Notes: generated from the letters alone by a model not told the origin. A DNA stretch of 64,000 nucleotides from Fructobacillus parabroussonetiae (GCF_018437265.1 NZ_JAAMFL010000005.1:1-64000), one strand, 5' to 3'. Shown: positions 8,484 to 17,224, counted from the first letter of the stretch. Numbers and translations: made by a program.

Positions 8484-9563
8484 ATGGAACGGCATTTGAT
8501 TTTAGAGGACGGCACCGTCTTTTCCGGCCAAGGATTTGGCGCACCTGCCACAACCTTTGGTGAAATCATTTTTGATACAGCGACCTCCGGCTACCAGGAG
8601 ACCATCACGAATCCGATTTACGACGGACAGATGATTGTTTTTGCGATGCCCGTAGTCGGCGCCGATGGTATTCATGCGGAGGCTTACGAGTCCATTCAGC
8701 CCAAAATTCGGGGGATGATTGTCCACGATTTGGCGGAGGTTTCCACGAACCGTCAGCGGCGGATGAACCTCGACCGATTTTTACGCCAGCACAACGTGCC
8801 CGGCATTTATCAAGTTGATACGCGAAAGCTCATTCGTCATTTGCGCGAAACGGGTTCTCAAAAGGCAACCATTGTCGACGTGGTTGATGACCATGCCCGT
8901 GATCAATTACAAGCAACGGTTTTGACGAATAAGCAGGTTCAGAATACGGCGACGAACAAGGCCTATGCCAACCCGGGACGTGGCTTTCACATTGTGGTCA
9001 TCGACTTTGGGCTAAAGAACGGGATTTTACGTGTTTTGGGCGATTACGATGCGAACGTGACGGTGCTGCCTTACACGACTTCGGTTGATGAGGTGTTGAC
9101 CCTGGATCCGGATGGCATTATTTTCTCAACGGGTCCAGGTAACCCTGAGGATTTGCCAGAATCCGTGTTGACCCTGATTCGTGTTTTGCAATCCAAGGTT
9201 CCACTACTCGGAATTGGGCTGGGGCACGAACTATTCGCTTTAGCCAATAACTCGGCCTTGACCGTGCTGCCGGCTGAATACCACGGGATGAACCATCCGA
9301 TTCAAGAAATTATTTCGCAAGAAATTCTTTACGCTCGACAAGGTCGTGGCTACGTGGTCGACCCAGAGGAATTGGATACGAAGAAGCTCTTCGTGACACA
9401 CCGAGACCTTGTTGACCATTCCATACAAGGGTTGCGTCACCGGGATTATCCAGCCTTCTCGGTTCAGTTTTTCCCGGATGGGGCACCAGGCCCTCTAGAA
9501 GCGAAGCGCGTTTTTGCGGACTTTTTCGAAACGGTAATCGACTATGTACAAAAGAACAACTGA
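8484..9563 (+). CDS. carA: CarA-like protein: carbamoyl-phosphate synthase small-subunit homologue lacking the glutaminase triad
   Basis: The frame is full length (359 aa) and clearly homologous to the small subunit. The N-terminal domain has EDGTVFSGQGFGA, SGYQETITNP and QVDTRKLIRHLRE; the C-terminal class I glutamine amidotransferase domain has IDFGLKNGILR and STGPGNPEDLP. The catalytic residues are gone. The nucleophile elbow reads GIGLGHE, so Gly245 replaces the Cys of GICLGHQ. The downstream motif reads QFFPDGAPGP, so Phe330 and Asp332 replace the His and Glu of QGHPEASPGP. Such a protein should not hydrolyse glutamine. There is no frameshift or stop. The start is ATG 8484 after GAGGGGA. 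The 3' end overlaps the carB-like gene by 20 bp. Confidence 0.88.
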   Translation: MERHLILEDGTVFSGQGFGAPATTFGEIIFDTATSGYQETITNPIYDGQMIVFAMPVVGADGIHAEAYESIQPKIRGMIVHDLAEVSTNRQRRMNLDRFLRQHNVPGIYQVDTRKLIRHLRETGSQKATIVDVVDDHARDQLQATVLTNKQVQNTATNKAYANPGRGFHIVVIDFGLKNGILRVLGDYDANVTVLPYTTSVDEVLTLDPDGIIFSTGPGNPEDLPESVLTLIRVLQSKVPLLGIGLGHELFALANNSALTVLPAEYHGMNHPIQEIISQEILYARQGRGYVVDPEELDTKKLFVTHRDLVDHSIQGLRHRDYPAFSVQFFPDGAPGPLEAKRVFADFFETVIDYVQKNN

Positions 9564-12078
9564 TGAAAATTTAAAGCGGATTCTTTTTCTTGGCTCTGGC
9601 GAAACGGACTTTGGTCTCCAGGGAGAAAACGATGCCGCCGTCTACCAGGTGCTGCCGATTTTAAAGTCGCAGGGCTACGCCCTCTTTTTGGTCGATGATA
9701 ATCCATACTCATTGGCCTTAGAGTCAGCGGATGCCGAAACCATTGTGGCGACACTAACGGTGCAAAACATCAAGGCGATTATCAAGGAAAAGCAGATCGA
9801 TGCGGTTTTTCCTGGCTTTGCTGGCGTTCGAGGCTTACGTCTCTGGCACCAGATTATTTCGGAATGGCGGGAAGAGGATGGGCCGCGACCCGTTGGCTTG
9901 GGAATGCCCGATTCGACGGTTTCTTTGCTAAACCATTCGACGGCCCTCTTTGAGCGTCTGGAAACGGCTGGTTTGGCCATGCCGCAGGCGACGATTGTTC
10001 GTAGCCAGGCAGAGGCCAATGAGCTCTTACGCGATTTGGAACTGCCACTCTTAGTGCGGGCCCACAATCCAGCCCAGGGGACAACGCGCCGCATTGTTAA
10101 GCGCCTTGACGACTTTGAACGCGTGGTTGATGAGGTCTTGGAACAGTCCTTAACCAAGGAAGCGGTGATCTCAAAAGCCATTAACGGCCTGAAGGAGGTT
10201 TCCCTGCTTGTTTTGCGTGATGCAGCCGGAAACTGCTTACAGATTGGTGCTTCCGAGGATATGGATCCCATTGGCATCCACACGGCGGACTCACTGTCGG
10301 TCGCACCCGTCTTAACCATTTCTGACCAGGTCCTTCAGGAGATGCGTGATCAGGCCTTTTTAGTGGCGAACATCTTAGATATTCAGGGACCGGTCCACGT
10401 ACAATTGGCCCTGAACGAAAAAACCAATCAGCTCTATTTGATCAAAGTCTCGCCATACCTTGACCAATTGAGCAACCGGATGGCTTTGCTGACGGGCTAT
10501 CCGGTCATGCTAGTCGCCGTACAGTTGGCGACAGGACGGCTAATTCAAGACGTTGAACTGCCACCTTCCTACCACGAAAAGACGGCCATGATGGAACCCG
10601 TGATGGATCACATCGTTGTTAAGTTGCCGGTCTTTTCCTTCGGTGATATGGCGGCTGCCGGCGTTACCGTTAACCGGCAATTGAACTCCATCCAAAAGTC
10701 CGTTGGATCCGCCTTAGGATTCGGCCGGACTTTTACGGAAGCCATGGAAAAGGCGATTCGGGCCGCTCACTTTAACAACCGTTCGTTTTCGCCAAAGTAC
10801 ATGAAGCACGTCAATGATGACGAGTTAATTCAGCAGCTGATTCATCCTCAGGATAACCGTGTCTTGCTGCTGTTAGAGGCTTTGCGTCGTGGTTACGAAG
10901 TCGACGAATTAGCCGAGTTAACGAAGATTGATGAATTTTACTTCTACCAATTGAAGCGCATCTTGACGATTGAAGGCAAAGTCACGGCTGGCCAACCCAG
11001 TCAGGACTTGCTAAAAGAGGCCAAGGCCTCCGGCCTTTCAGACGGCTTACTGGCCCGCTTTTGGGAGAGTGACTTTCAAGCCATTCGTGAACTGGCAAAA
11101 CAAGCCGGTGTCACACCAACCTATAAGGCCTTAGAGCCTTCGGCTGGGGAATTTCCTGAAAACGCGCACCAGTTCTTTGCGACTTTTGAAGAAGAGAACG
11201 AGTCGGTGCCGGTTTCGAATAAGACGATCTTGGTGATTGGCCCCGGCGCCTTTCGGATGGGGGATGGATTAGCGGCTGGCTATGCCACTTCCGTTGTCCT
11301 TTCGGAGTTGCGTAAGTTGGGCTACAAGACCGTTATCATGAATAACAATGCCTCCGATGCCTCCTTACTGCCACACCTTTCGGATAAGCAGTACTTGGAG
11401 CCACTCGAAGTTTCCGACGTGATGGCGGTTGTTGATCAAGAGCAACCCGAGGCGATCGTTGTTCCTGGCAATCGTCGAAAGTTGATTGAGGCCTTGGTCG
11501 CCTTGGGGCAGCAGGTGATTGTCCTGCCAAAGGAAAAGCATCAGCCGGCTGGACCGGAGCCTGGTGAATCAGAATTCGCCCTCAATCTCTTTTACGATGG
11601 CGAACGAGCTTTCCCACTGGTTTTGACACAGCACCAGCAGGGCGAAATCCGGTTGATTGACCAAGATGTCTTCGATACGGATCTGTCGATGATTCAATTG
11701 CCATACTCTGGTGTTTATCAATTGATTTGGCGTGAAGACCGGACCGATTGGGTAGAGCAGATTCCACTGCCTGACTTTGCCGTTGATTCTTGGCTACGAC
11801 CAATGCCTTATGGACAGGTCGCCTTTTTGTCCAAAATTTTGCAAGTCTCCTTGATTCGGCTAGTGGTTCGTTCCTGGAAGCAGGGCGGGCTGACAAACGA
11901 TGATTTGGAGGCACTGGTTGCGCATATGCCAGCCCTGCGAGGGTCCGACTTTGCCATGGTATCGGACCGAACGGACTTTGACCTGCATCTGAAACCAGAG
12001 GCGACTATCGATAGTACGCGCTTTGAGATGGGCGCCAAAATCGTACGTTTACAAGGAGATGATGATGGCCAAGGATAA
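9544..12078 (+). CDS. carB: CarB-like protein: shortened, catalytically degenerate carbamoyl-phosphate synthase large-subunit homologue
   Basis: This is an 844-residue homologue of a protein that normally has about 1050-1070. The first half aligns along its length (MYKRTTDENLKRILFLGSG, SEDMDPIGIHTADS, VQLAL). The nucleotide-binding loop is altered (GSGETDFGLQ where GSGPIVIGQ is usual). In the ATP-grasp active site Gln287 is kept, but LIKVSPY gives Lys301, Ser303 and Tyr305 where EVNPR is usual. The oligomerisation domain is recognisable (ALRRGYEVDELAELTKIDEFY). The second half keeps its start (ENESVPVSNKTILVIGPGAFRMG) but most of its ATP-grasp domain is replaced by about 100 unrecognised residues before a remnant (PYGQVAFLSKI). 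The allosteric C-terminal domain is missing. The frame is uninterrupted and overlaps both neighbours. Confidence 0.85.
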   Translation: MYKRTTDENLKRILFLGSGETDFGLQGENDAAVYQVLPILKSQGYALFLVDDNPYSLALESADAETIVATLTVQNIKAIIKEKQIDAVFPGFAGVRGLRLWHQIISEWREEDGPRPVGLGMPDSTVSLLNHSTALFERLETAGLAMPQATIVRSQAEANELLRDLELPLLVRAHNPAQGTTRRIVKRLDDFERVVDEVLEQSLTKEAVISKAINGLKEVSLLVLRDAAGNCLQIGASEDMDPIGIHTADSLSVAPVLTISDQVLQEMRDQAFLVANILDIQGPVHVQLALNEKTNQLYLIKVSPYLDQLSNRMALLTGYPVMLVAVQLATGRLIQDVELPPSYHEKTAMMEPVMDHIVVKLPVFSFGDMAAAGVTVNRQLNSIQKSVGSALGFGRTFTEAMEKAIRAAHFNNRSFSPKYMKHVNDDELIQQLIHPQDNRVLLLLEALRRGYEVDELAELTKIDEFYFYQLKRILTIEGKVTAGQPSQDLLKEAKASGLSDGLLARFWESDFQAIRELAKQAGVTPTYKALEPSAGEFPENAHQFFATFEEENESVPVSNKTILVIGPGAFRMGDGLAAGYATSVVLSELRKLGYKTVIMNNNASDASLLPHLSDKQYLEPLEVSDVMAVVDQEQPEAIVVPGNRRKLIEALVALGQQVIVLPKEKHQPAGPEPGESEFALNLFYDGERAFPLVLTQHQQGEIRLIDQDVFDTDLSMIQLPYSGVYQLIWREDRTDWVEQIPLPDFAVDSWLRPMPYGQVAFLSKILQVSLIRLVVRSWKQGGLTNDDLEALVAHMPALRGSDFAMVSDRTDFDLHLKPEATIDSTRFEMGAKIVRLQGDDDGQG

Positions 12079-12352
12079 GTATGCCACTTGCCGTTTGTAC
12101 GGTCAGCCGCTCAAAGAAGATGCCTCCGGGAACCTCTTCGTTGAGGCGGGTGAAAAAACGCATCCCTGGCGTATCGGCAAGCACACAAAGGGGAAGTTGA
12201 TTGGCCCAGGCCAGGTGTTTTTGACCGAGCAAAACCAGAAGATACTGCTCGTCGAAACCGCTCCGCTGGCTTTTAAGGATCGACATGACTATCAACCGAT
12301 GGGCCGTTTTACAAAAGATCTTCTTCCCTTAGTAGATAAAAAAGAAAAATAA
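12065..12352 (+). CDS. Hypothetical protein (95 aa), last gene of the pyrR-carA-carB-like operon
   Basis: I do not recognise this protein. It begins MAKDKYATCRLYGQPLKE and is a small, soluble, Lys/Gly-rich protein with no membrane segment and one Cys. AAGGAG at 12053-12058 precedes three consecutive in-frame ATGs (12059, 12062, 12065); spacing favours the last. It starts inside the end of the carB-like gene, so the two are probably translationally coupled. A terminator follows at once. Because it shares an operon with two degenerate enzyme subunits, it may act with them, but nothing in the sequence shows how. Confidence 0.7.
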   Translation: MAKDKYATCRLYGQPLKEDASGNLFVEAGEKTHPWRIGKHTKGKLIGPGQVFLTEQNQKILLVETAPLAFKDRHDYQPMGRFTKDLLPLVDKKEK

Positions 12353-12356
12353 TCAT

Positions 12357-12392
12357 GAAAGTTCTCGTTTTTGAAATGTGAGAACTTTTTTT
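12357..12392 (+). terminator. Terminator of the ebsA-orf95 operon
   Basis: AAAGTTCTC pairs with GAGAACTTT, followed by seven T. Confidence 0.85.
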
Positions 12393-12400
12393 ATGTCCTT

Positions 12401-12429
12401 TTTACTGTCGGTCGTGCTTTTTGTATAAT
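12401..12429 (+). promoter_or_regulatory. Promoter of yhaO-yhaN
   Basis: TTTACT, a 17-bp spacer and TATAAT; the start codon lies 40 bp downstream of the -10 box. Confidence 0.75.
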
Positions 12430-12468
12430 AAAGAGACGAACATCTGTTTGCAAAATACAGGAGGCTTT

Positions 12469-13647
12469 ATGCTCTCATTCATTCATGCCGGGGACGTTCA
12501 TTTGGGCAATCCCTTCACGGGTATTGCGAAAAACTTACCCGACAAATTCCAAACAGCCATCCAAAATGCCGGTTATGAAAGCTTTCAGCGACTCATTCAA
12601 AGCGCGGTTTCAAACCAAGTGGACTTTGTCCTTTTCCCAGGTGATTTGCTCAATGGTGCCGGTCAATCAGCCAAAGTCCAAGCCACTCTTTTACGTGGCT
12701 TTTTGGCCCTCGAAAAAGCGGGGATTCAAGTCCTGCTATCCTATGGAAACCATGATTATCAGGCTCTTTCTGACTGGCACCAAACCTGGCCTAAAAACAT
12801 TCATGTATTTGGTTCGGAAGTCAGCGAGATTCGCTTAAAGAGTCGAGATGGGCAACTCGTGGGCTTTACTGGCTTTTCCTATGCCAATCGTGAAGAGAAT
12901 CGTGATCGCCTGGCGGACTTTCCTAGTAGGGATCCTGAGCTGCCTTATGAAATCGGCTTGTATCACGGCATGCAAGGCAAGTCTGGGGACCGCTACGCCG
13001 CCTTTTCAGTTGAACAAATGTTGCAAAAGGGCTATGACTATTGGGCCCTTGGACACATTCATCAACGGCTGCTCCTTCACGAAAGGCCAACCATTGCTTA
13101 TTCCGGAAATCTGCAAGGATTAAACCGAAAGGAAGTTGGGGCCAAGGGGGCTTTGCTCGTCAAAGAGTCATCTGGCCAACTGGTTTCGACTTTTCTGGAC
13201 CTGTCGGTCGTTCGTTTTGAACAAGCCGTCGTAGAAAGCCCAGCGCATCTCCTGGAACTGGTTCGGTATTTGCAAGAGCAGACTTTTCCAAAATTGACCT
13301 TTTTGTCCATCCAACTGAGCGGAACAGTCGGTTCAGACATTCAAGCAGCTGCCGTCAACGGCGATCTCTTAGAAAGAATTCAGCAAAGCCTCGGAGCCAA
13401 TTCGATGGTTTGGCCAATTCACGTGGATTTTGATAAAGGAAAAACGGTCACACGCCCAGCCTTTGCCAGCCTCAGTTTTGAAGGAGCAATTGACGAAACG
13501 GTGACAACGGAAAATCTTCTCGCCCAGTTGTCAGACGAGGTGCCGCTAGCCGTTCGCGAGTACTTTAGTCAAGAAGAAGGACAAGCCGCGGTTCGTACCG
13601 CCCTGAACCAGCTGTTTGAACTGGAAGGAGGGGACAATGAAAATTGA
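12469..13647 (+). CDS. yhaO: YhaO-type DNA repair metallophosphoesterase (SbcD/Mre11-like)
   Basis: This is a 392-residue calcineurin-like phosphoesterase, predicted to be the nuclease partner of the ATPase encoded next to it, by analogy with SbcD-SbcC. The metal-binding motifs appear in order: AGDVHLG, FPGDLL, SYGNHDY, YHGMQG and ALGHIHQR. The start ATG 12469 has GGAGG just upstream; the longer open frame has no ribosome binding site. It overlaps yhaN by 11 bp, which indicates translational coupling. In Bacillus subtilis the order is yhaO-yhaN-yhaM; no yhaM is present here. Confidence 0.9.
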   Translation: MLSFIHAGDVHLGNPFTGIAKNLPDKFQTAIQNAGYESFQRLIQSAVSNQVDFVLFPGDLLNGAGQSAKVQATLLRGFLALEKAGIQVLLSYGNHDYQALSDWHQTWPKNIHVFGSEVSEIRLKSRDGQLVGFTGFSYANREENRDRLADFPSRDPELPYEIGLYHGMQGKSGDRYAAFSVEQMLQKGYDYWALGHIHQRLLLHERPTIAYSGNLQGLNRKEVGAKGALLVKESSGQLVSTFLDLSVVRFEQAVVESPAHLLELVRYLQEQTFPKLTFLSIQLSGTVGSDIQAAAVNGDLLERIQQSLGANSMVWPIHVDFDKGKTVTRPAFASLSFEGAIDETVTTENLLAQLSDEVPLAVREYFSQEEGQAAVRTALNQLFELEGGDNEN

Positions 13648-16003
13648 GGCAATTCAGATTTCTGGTTTTGGAAAATGGTCGGACGTTTCCTTTGAAACGC
13701 CGGCGGATTTTCAATTAATCAGCGGGCAAAACGAGTCTGGGAAAAGTACGTTAAAGGCTTTTTTGCTGGGTGTTTTCTTTGGCTTTCCGAAGGGACGAAA
13801 AGCCGATCAGCAACGCTATGAGCCACGCTCTGGTGCACGCTATGGTGGCTCAGTCACCATCTCCTGTCAAAAGGGCGCTTTCAAAGTCGAACGCTTGGGC
13901 CGGACTCAGTCCACGCTGACCGTCACCGCCTTATCGAATGGGCAAACGCTGCCCAATCCCGAAGCCTTTTTAAAGGACTTGTTTGCGCCGTTGGAAGAAG
14001 CGGATTTTCGAGAAATTTATTCCTTTGATGAGGCAGAACTGAGTCAGGTTGCCAATTTGACGGCGGGTGACTTTGATCAGGTCTTGCTTGCCTACACGAA
14101 GCCACAGGCACAGCGTTTCTTGAATTGGGCAAACGATCAAAAAAGATTGGCCGACCAAGACTTTGCCAGTGGGAAGAATGGGAAACGGCCACTGAATTTA
14201 GCCAACCAAGGCTACGACCTTTTGCTGCAGAAAAAGACGGCGGAATTGGCCAACTATGACGAATACCAAGGGCTGCAAGTCACGCAGCAAAACTTGCAAG
14301 ACTCGCTGCATAAACTGGAAGAAGCCAAGCAAGTAGCAGACCAAAAATATGATGAGCAAAAAGAATTGCTGGCAAATTGGCCACTGTTTTTGGAAAGTTT
14401 ATCGCATGACGACGTGAATCAGCAGGCACGGATTGTTGACACTGAGACAAGTGAGCGAATCGTTCGTCTCGATCAAGAAGGGCGTTTCTTGGCGGATCAG
14501 CAGGCCAATAATCAAGCTGATTTGGCTCGGATTCAACAGGCGATGAAAGCACCAGCAGCAATTGATGGCAGACGGCGCGCGCTTGAAAGGCGCTTTGCTG
14601 ATTTAGAGGAAAAGCAAGAAAGAAGTCAAGAACTCCTGTCCGCCATTGCTTCGGTTAGTCGGCCTTTTTCCGCAGGCCTACCAAAGCCGCTTAGCCCAGC
14701 TGAGCGCGAGCTATTAACAAAAAAGAACACGGGCTTTTATTGGTTGGCTGCGGCTTTCTTGCTTGGCGGTCTTGTTTCCTTTTCTTTGAATGTCTGGCTT
14801 CCTGTTCTTTTCTTCTTTTTGGCATTGAGCTTTTCTGCCCTTGGTTATCAAAGAGGGGCTGGTAAGCAACAAATCCTTGCCCGCTTCCATCCCCTGGATC
14901 AGTCGGGGATTTTAAAGGCGCAGCCCGCAGTGCAAAAAGCTTGGCAGGATCAACAAGACTTTGACAATCTGAATCAAGATTGCCAGCAACTGACCCGGGA
15001 TTTGACCGTCGACTTAAAGGAAGCGGGACTGTTGTCAGAAGACAAGCAGGACTTGTCTAAGCAGGAAGTACGACGGCTCATTCGAGAATTCTTGGCTGAA
15101 ACGGCTTCTGAATCAGACAGGCAGTTGGCCCTACAATTGCGTGAAGCCCTGCGCCTTCAAAGTCAGTTGAGCAAACAAAAAGATGAGCAGCAGGAACGGC
15201 TGCACCAGGAATTGGCGAAGCTTGGGCTGACGACTTTAGCAGACTTTTATCAGGCGCAACAAGCAGGTAAAGAAAGTGCGCGTGCCATGGACCAGCAGCA
15301 ACTGGCCCGTCAGCAAATTGGCCAAAGAACCTTGGCCGAACTGCAAGCACGCTACCAAGTAAGTGGGCCAGCCGTGGAAAAGGAATTGGCTGAAGCACAA
15401 GAAAAAACAGCACAAAAATTGCAAGAACTAAGGGTAAAAGAAGGGGCGTTGCGCCAATCCCTTGCTAATTGTCAAAGTCGTCTTGAACAGTTGGCGGCTG
15501 ATGGTGGCCTTGTGGCTGTCGAGCAGGAACTAGCAAACCAAACCACTGAATTAGAGGAGCAGTTTACCCGCTACCTCGCCAAGCAATTAGCTGAGAAAGT
15601 GGTTAAAAGAACCTTCTTAGGAAAGGAAAACGACCAGAGCCAAAGCGTGCTGACACAGGCAAGTGCCTATTTAGCGCAGTTAACGGCTGGACGCTACCAA
15701 GAAATTCAGCTAAAAAAAGGCCAGCTCTTGATTGCTGGGCCTGATGTATCGGCTTTTCAAGCGGCTGAGTTGTCTTCCGGTAGCCGAGACCTCCTGTATT
15801 TGGCTGTTCGGTTGGCCCTGGCAACAACCTTGCAAGAAGCAGAACCTCTTCCACTTTTCATTGATGATGCATTTGTCCACCTTGATGAAAGGAGACGTTT
15901 AGCTGCGCTGGCATTGATTCAAGAGATTGCAACGGAACACCAGGTCATTTACTGGACCTTTGACCAAAGTTTGCAGGCTGAAAATCAGATTACTCTTTTT
16001 TAG
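13637..16003 (+). CDS. yhaN: YhaN-type AAA ATPase with coiled coils (SbcC/Rad50-like)
   Basis: This is a 788-residue SMC-like ATPase. Walker A is SGQNESGKSTL near residues 28-38, the signature is LSSGSRDLLYLAVRLAL near 712, and Walker B with D-loop is PLFIDDAFVHLD near 740. Long Gln/Lys/Glu-rich coiled-coil arms lie between. Unlike SbcC, a hydrophobic pair of segments (about residues 370-405) interrupts the coiled coil, as in YhaN relatives, and may tether the protein to the membrane. With YhaO it probably forms a DNA end-processing complex. The start ATG 13637 follows GGAGGGG. A bidirectional terminator separates it from prsA. Confidence 0.9.
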   Translation: MKIEAIQISGFGKWSDVSFETPADFQLISGQNESGKSTLKAFLLGVFFGFPKGRKADQQRYEPRSGARYGGSVTISCQKGAFKVERLGRTQSTLTVTALSNGQTLPNPEAFLKDLFAPLEEADFREIYSFDEAELSQVANLTAGDFDQVLLAYTKPQAQRFLNWANDQKRLADQDFASGKNGKRPLNLANQGYDLLLQKKTAELANYDEYQGLQVTQQNLQDSLHKLEEAKQVADQKYDEQKELLANWPLFLESLSHDDVNQQARIVDTETSERIVRLDQEGRFLADQQANNQADLARIQQAMKAPAAIDGRRRALERRFADLEEKQERSQELLSAIASVSRPFSAGLPKPLSPAERELLTKKNTGFYWLAAAFLLGGLVSFSLNVWLPVLFFFLALSFSALGYQRGAGKQQILARFHPLDQSGILKAQPAVQKAWQDQQDFDNLNQDCQQLTRDLTVDLKEAGLLSEDKQDLSKQEVRRLIREFLAETASESDRQLALQLREALRLQSQLSKQKDEQQERLHQELAKLGLTTLADFYQAQQAGKESARAMDQQQLARQQIGQRTLAELQARYQVSGPAVEKELAEAQEKTAQKLQELRVKEGALRQSLANCQSRLEQLAADGGLVAVEQELANQTTELEEQFTRYLAKQLAEKVVKRTFLGKENDQSQSVLTQASAYLAQLTAGRYQEIQLKKGQLLIAGPDVSAFQAAELSSGSRDLLYLAVRLALATTLQEAEPLPLFIDDAFVHLDERRRLAALALIQEIATEHQVIYWTFDQSLQAENQITLF

Positions 16004-16009
16004 GCAGTA

Positions 16010-16038
16010 AAAAAAGGCATTCGTATGAATGCCTTTTT
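16010..16038. terminator. Bidirectional terminator between yhaN and prsA
   Basis: AAAGGCATTC pairs with GAATGCCTTT, flanked by A and T runs on both sides. Confidence 0.9.
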
Positions 16039-16040
16039 GC

Positions 16041-16946
16041 TTACTTTGAAACACCAGCTGTGTAGTAGCCGGAAAGTGCCGTCTTCAAATCGGAATCTTT
16101 GACGTTCACGTTGGCTTTGTTCAACAGCTTACCAATGATTTTCTTCATCTTGTCTTGGTTATTGCTATCGCTGATAAAGTCGTTTGTAATCTTGTCCTTT
16201 AGCTTCTGCTCAATCTTTGACTGGGCAGGCTTGTCGGCCATTTTGTCCGTCCGGACAACGTAGTAGGTACCGTTTGAACCCTTGACCGGCGTGCTTGAGT
16301 AGGCGCCGTCATCTTGGTTGAAGGCAGCCTTGCGAATCTCGGAATCAACGGAGCTGTTCGTTGAGTCGAAGGGAGCCATTTGACCAGTACCGCTGACAGA
16401 AGAGTTGCTCTGTGAGTACTGGTTGTAGACATCGTCCCATGAGCTGCCGGAATCGAGTTCGTCAATCGCGGCTTGGGCATCGTCTTCGCTTTTGGCCGTG
16501 ATTAATGAAATCGTCGTATCGGGTACGTAGTTTTCATAGGCCTGGGACAGTTGGTCTGACGTAATCGTGTAGTTGGCCTTCACGGCAGCCTGCATGACTT
16601 GCTTATCACGTAAGGACTGCTTGTATTGTTTAACCGACATGCCGTTTTGTGATAGGTATTCCTTGAACTTTTCGTCGCCGTATTGGGCTTTCAACGTCTT
16701 GTATTGCGTGTCAACGGCAGAATCCGTGACTTGCTTTCCATATTTCTTGTCCAAGACTTTGTTCACGACCATTTGCGCGAAGACTGTTCGACCAGCAGAG
16801 GACTGCTTGACTTCGTCGTAAAAGTCCGCCTGTGTGATCTTACCGTTATCGGTGGTCGCCAGTGTTTTTGATCCGTTCACGGCCAAGTAGGTTAAGCCGG
16901 AAACGAAGACGATGGCAATAATGCCCCAAATGAGTTTGCGGTGCAT
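16041..16946 (-). CDS. prsA: PrsA-like foldase (parvulin-type peptidyl-prolyl isomerase), membrane anchored
   Basis: This is a 301-residue secreted foldase that assists folding of exported proteins on the outer face of the membrane. The N-terminus MHRKLIWGIIAIVFVSGLTYLAVNGS is a signal or anchor segment. A SurA-like N-domain with QADFYDEVKQS follows, and a PpiC rotamase domain lies around residues 140-235 (ISLITAKSEDDAQAA through YYVVRTDK). The N-terminus contains no Cys, so there is no lipobox; most PrsA proteins are lipoproteins. Start ATG 16946 is chosen because AAGGAAA precedes it; a TTG six codons upstream lacks one. In lactic acid bacteria prsA often follows yhaM and precedes hit, as the order here suggests. 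Confidence 0.88.
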   Translation of the reverse strand: MHRKLIWGIIAIVFVSGLTYLAVNGSKTLATTDNGKITQADFYDEVKQSSAGRTVFAQMVVNKVLDKKYGKQVTDSAVDTQYKTLKAQYGDEKFKEYLSQNGMSVKQYKQSLRDKQVMQAAVKANYTITSDQLSQAYENYVPDTTISLITAKSEDDAQAAIDELDSGSSWDDVYNQYSQSNSSVSGTGQMAPFDSTNSSVDSEIRKAAFNQDDGAYSSTPVKGSNGTYYVVRTDKMADKPAQSKIEQKLKDKITNDFISDSNNQDKMKKIIGKLLNKANVNVKDSDLKTALSGYYTAGVSK

Positions 16947-17008
16947 GTGCAATTTCCTTTTCAATTCTTGATAATCCTTACCATTCTATCATAGCAAGGG
17001 GGATTGGC

Positions 17009-17224
17009 TTACTTTTTCATGGTTGAAAGCGTCTCTTGGATCCGGTTGAGGGGGGCTTGCATCTTGAATTGGTAGCGCTTGATATCCCGTTTGACTTCTT
17101 CCAAATCCTTTTGGTTTTCGTCAATCGCCCGCTGTAGTACTTGGCTTTGTTCCTTTGCCTGCTTTTGCAAGGCGTTGATTTCTTTTAGACGGGCAACCCC
17201 TGATTTTATTTTGTTAAAGGCCAT
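17009..17224 (-). CDS. Small coiled-coil protein (71 aa), unknown function
   Basis: This is a short, charged, wholly helical protein (KEINALQKQAKEQSQVLQ then DENQKDLEEVKRDIKRY) with heptad-like spacing and no membrane segment. Its start codon shares a base with the stop codon of the hit gene, so the two are cotranscribed and coupled. Similar short coiled-coil ORFs lie beside hit in other lactic acid bacteria, but I cannot name a family with certainty. Confidence 0.7.
   Translation of the reverse strand: MAFNKIKSGVARLKEINALQKQAKEQSQVLQRAIDENQKDLEEVKRDIKRYQFKMQAPLNRIQETLSTMKK

Noticed and set aside
9675-10319. 214-codon open frame on the minus strand opposite the carB-like gene
   Set aside because: It is a Ser/Arg/Lys-rich shadow of the third-position-biased plus-strand gene; no start signal or homology.
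12371-12838. Alternative plus-strand frame overlapping the start of yhaO
   Set aside because: The encoded protein shows no domain, and yhaO in the other frame has all metallophosphoesterase motifs and a proper ribosome binding site.
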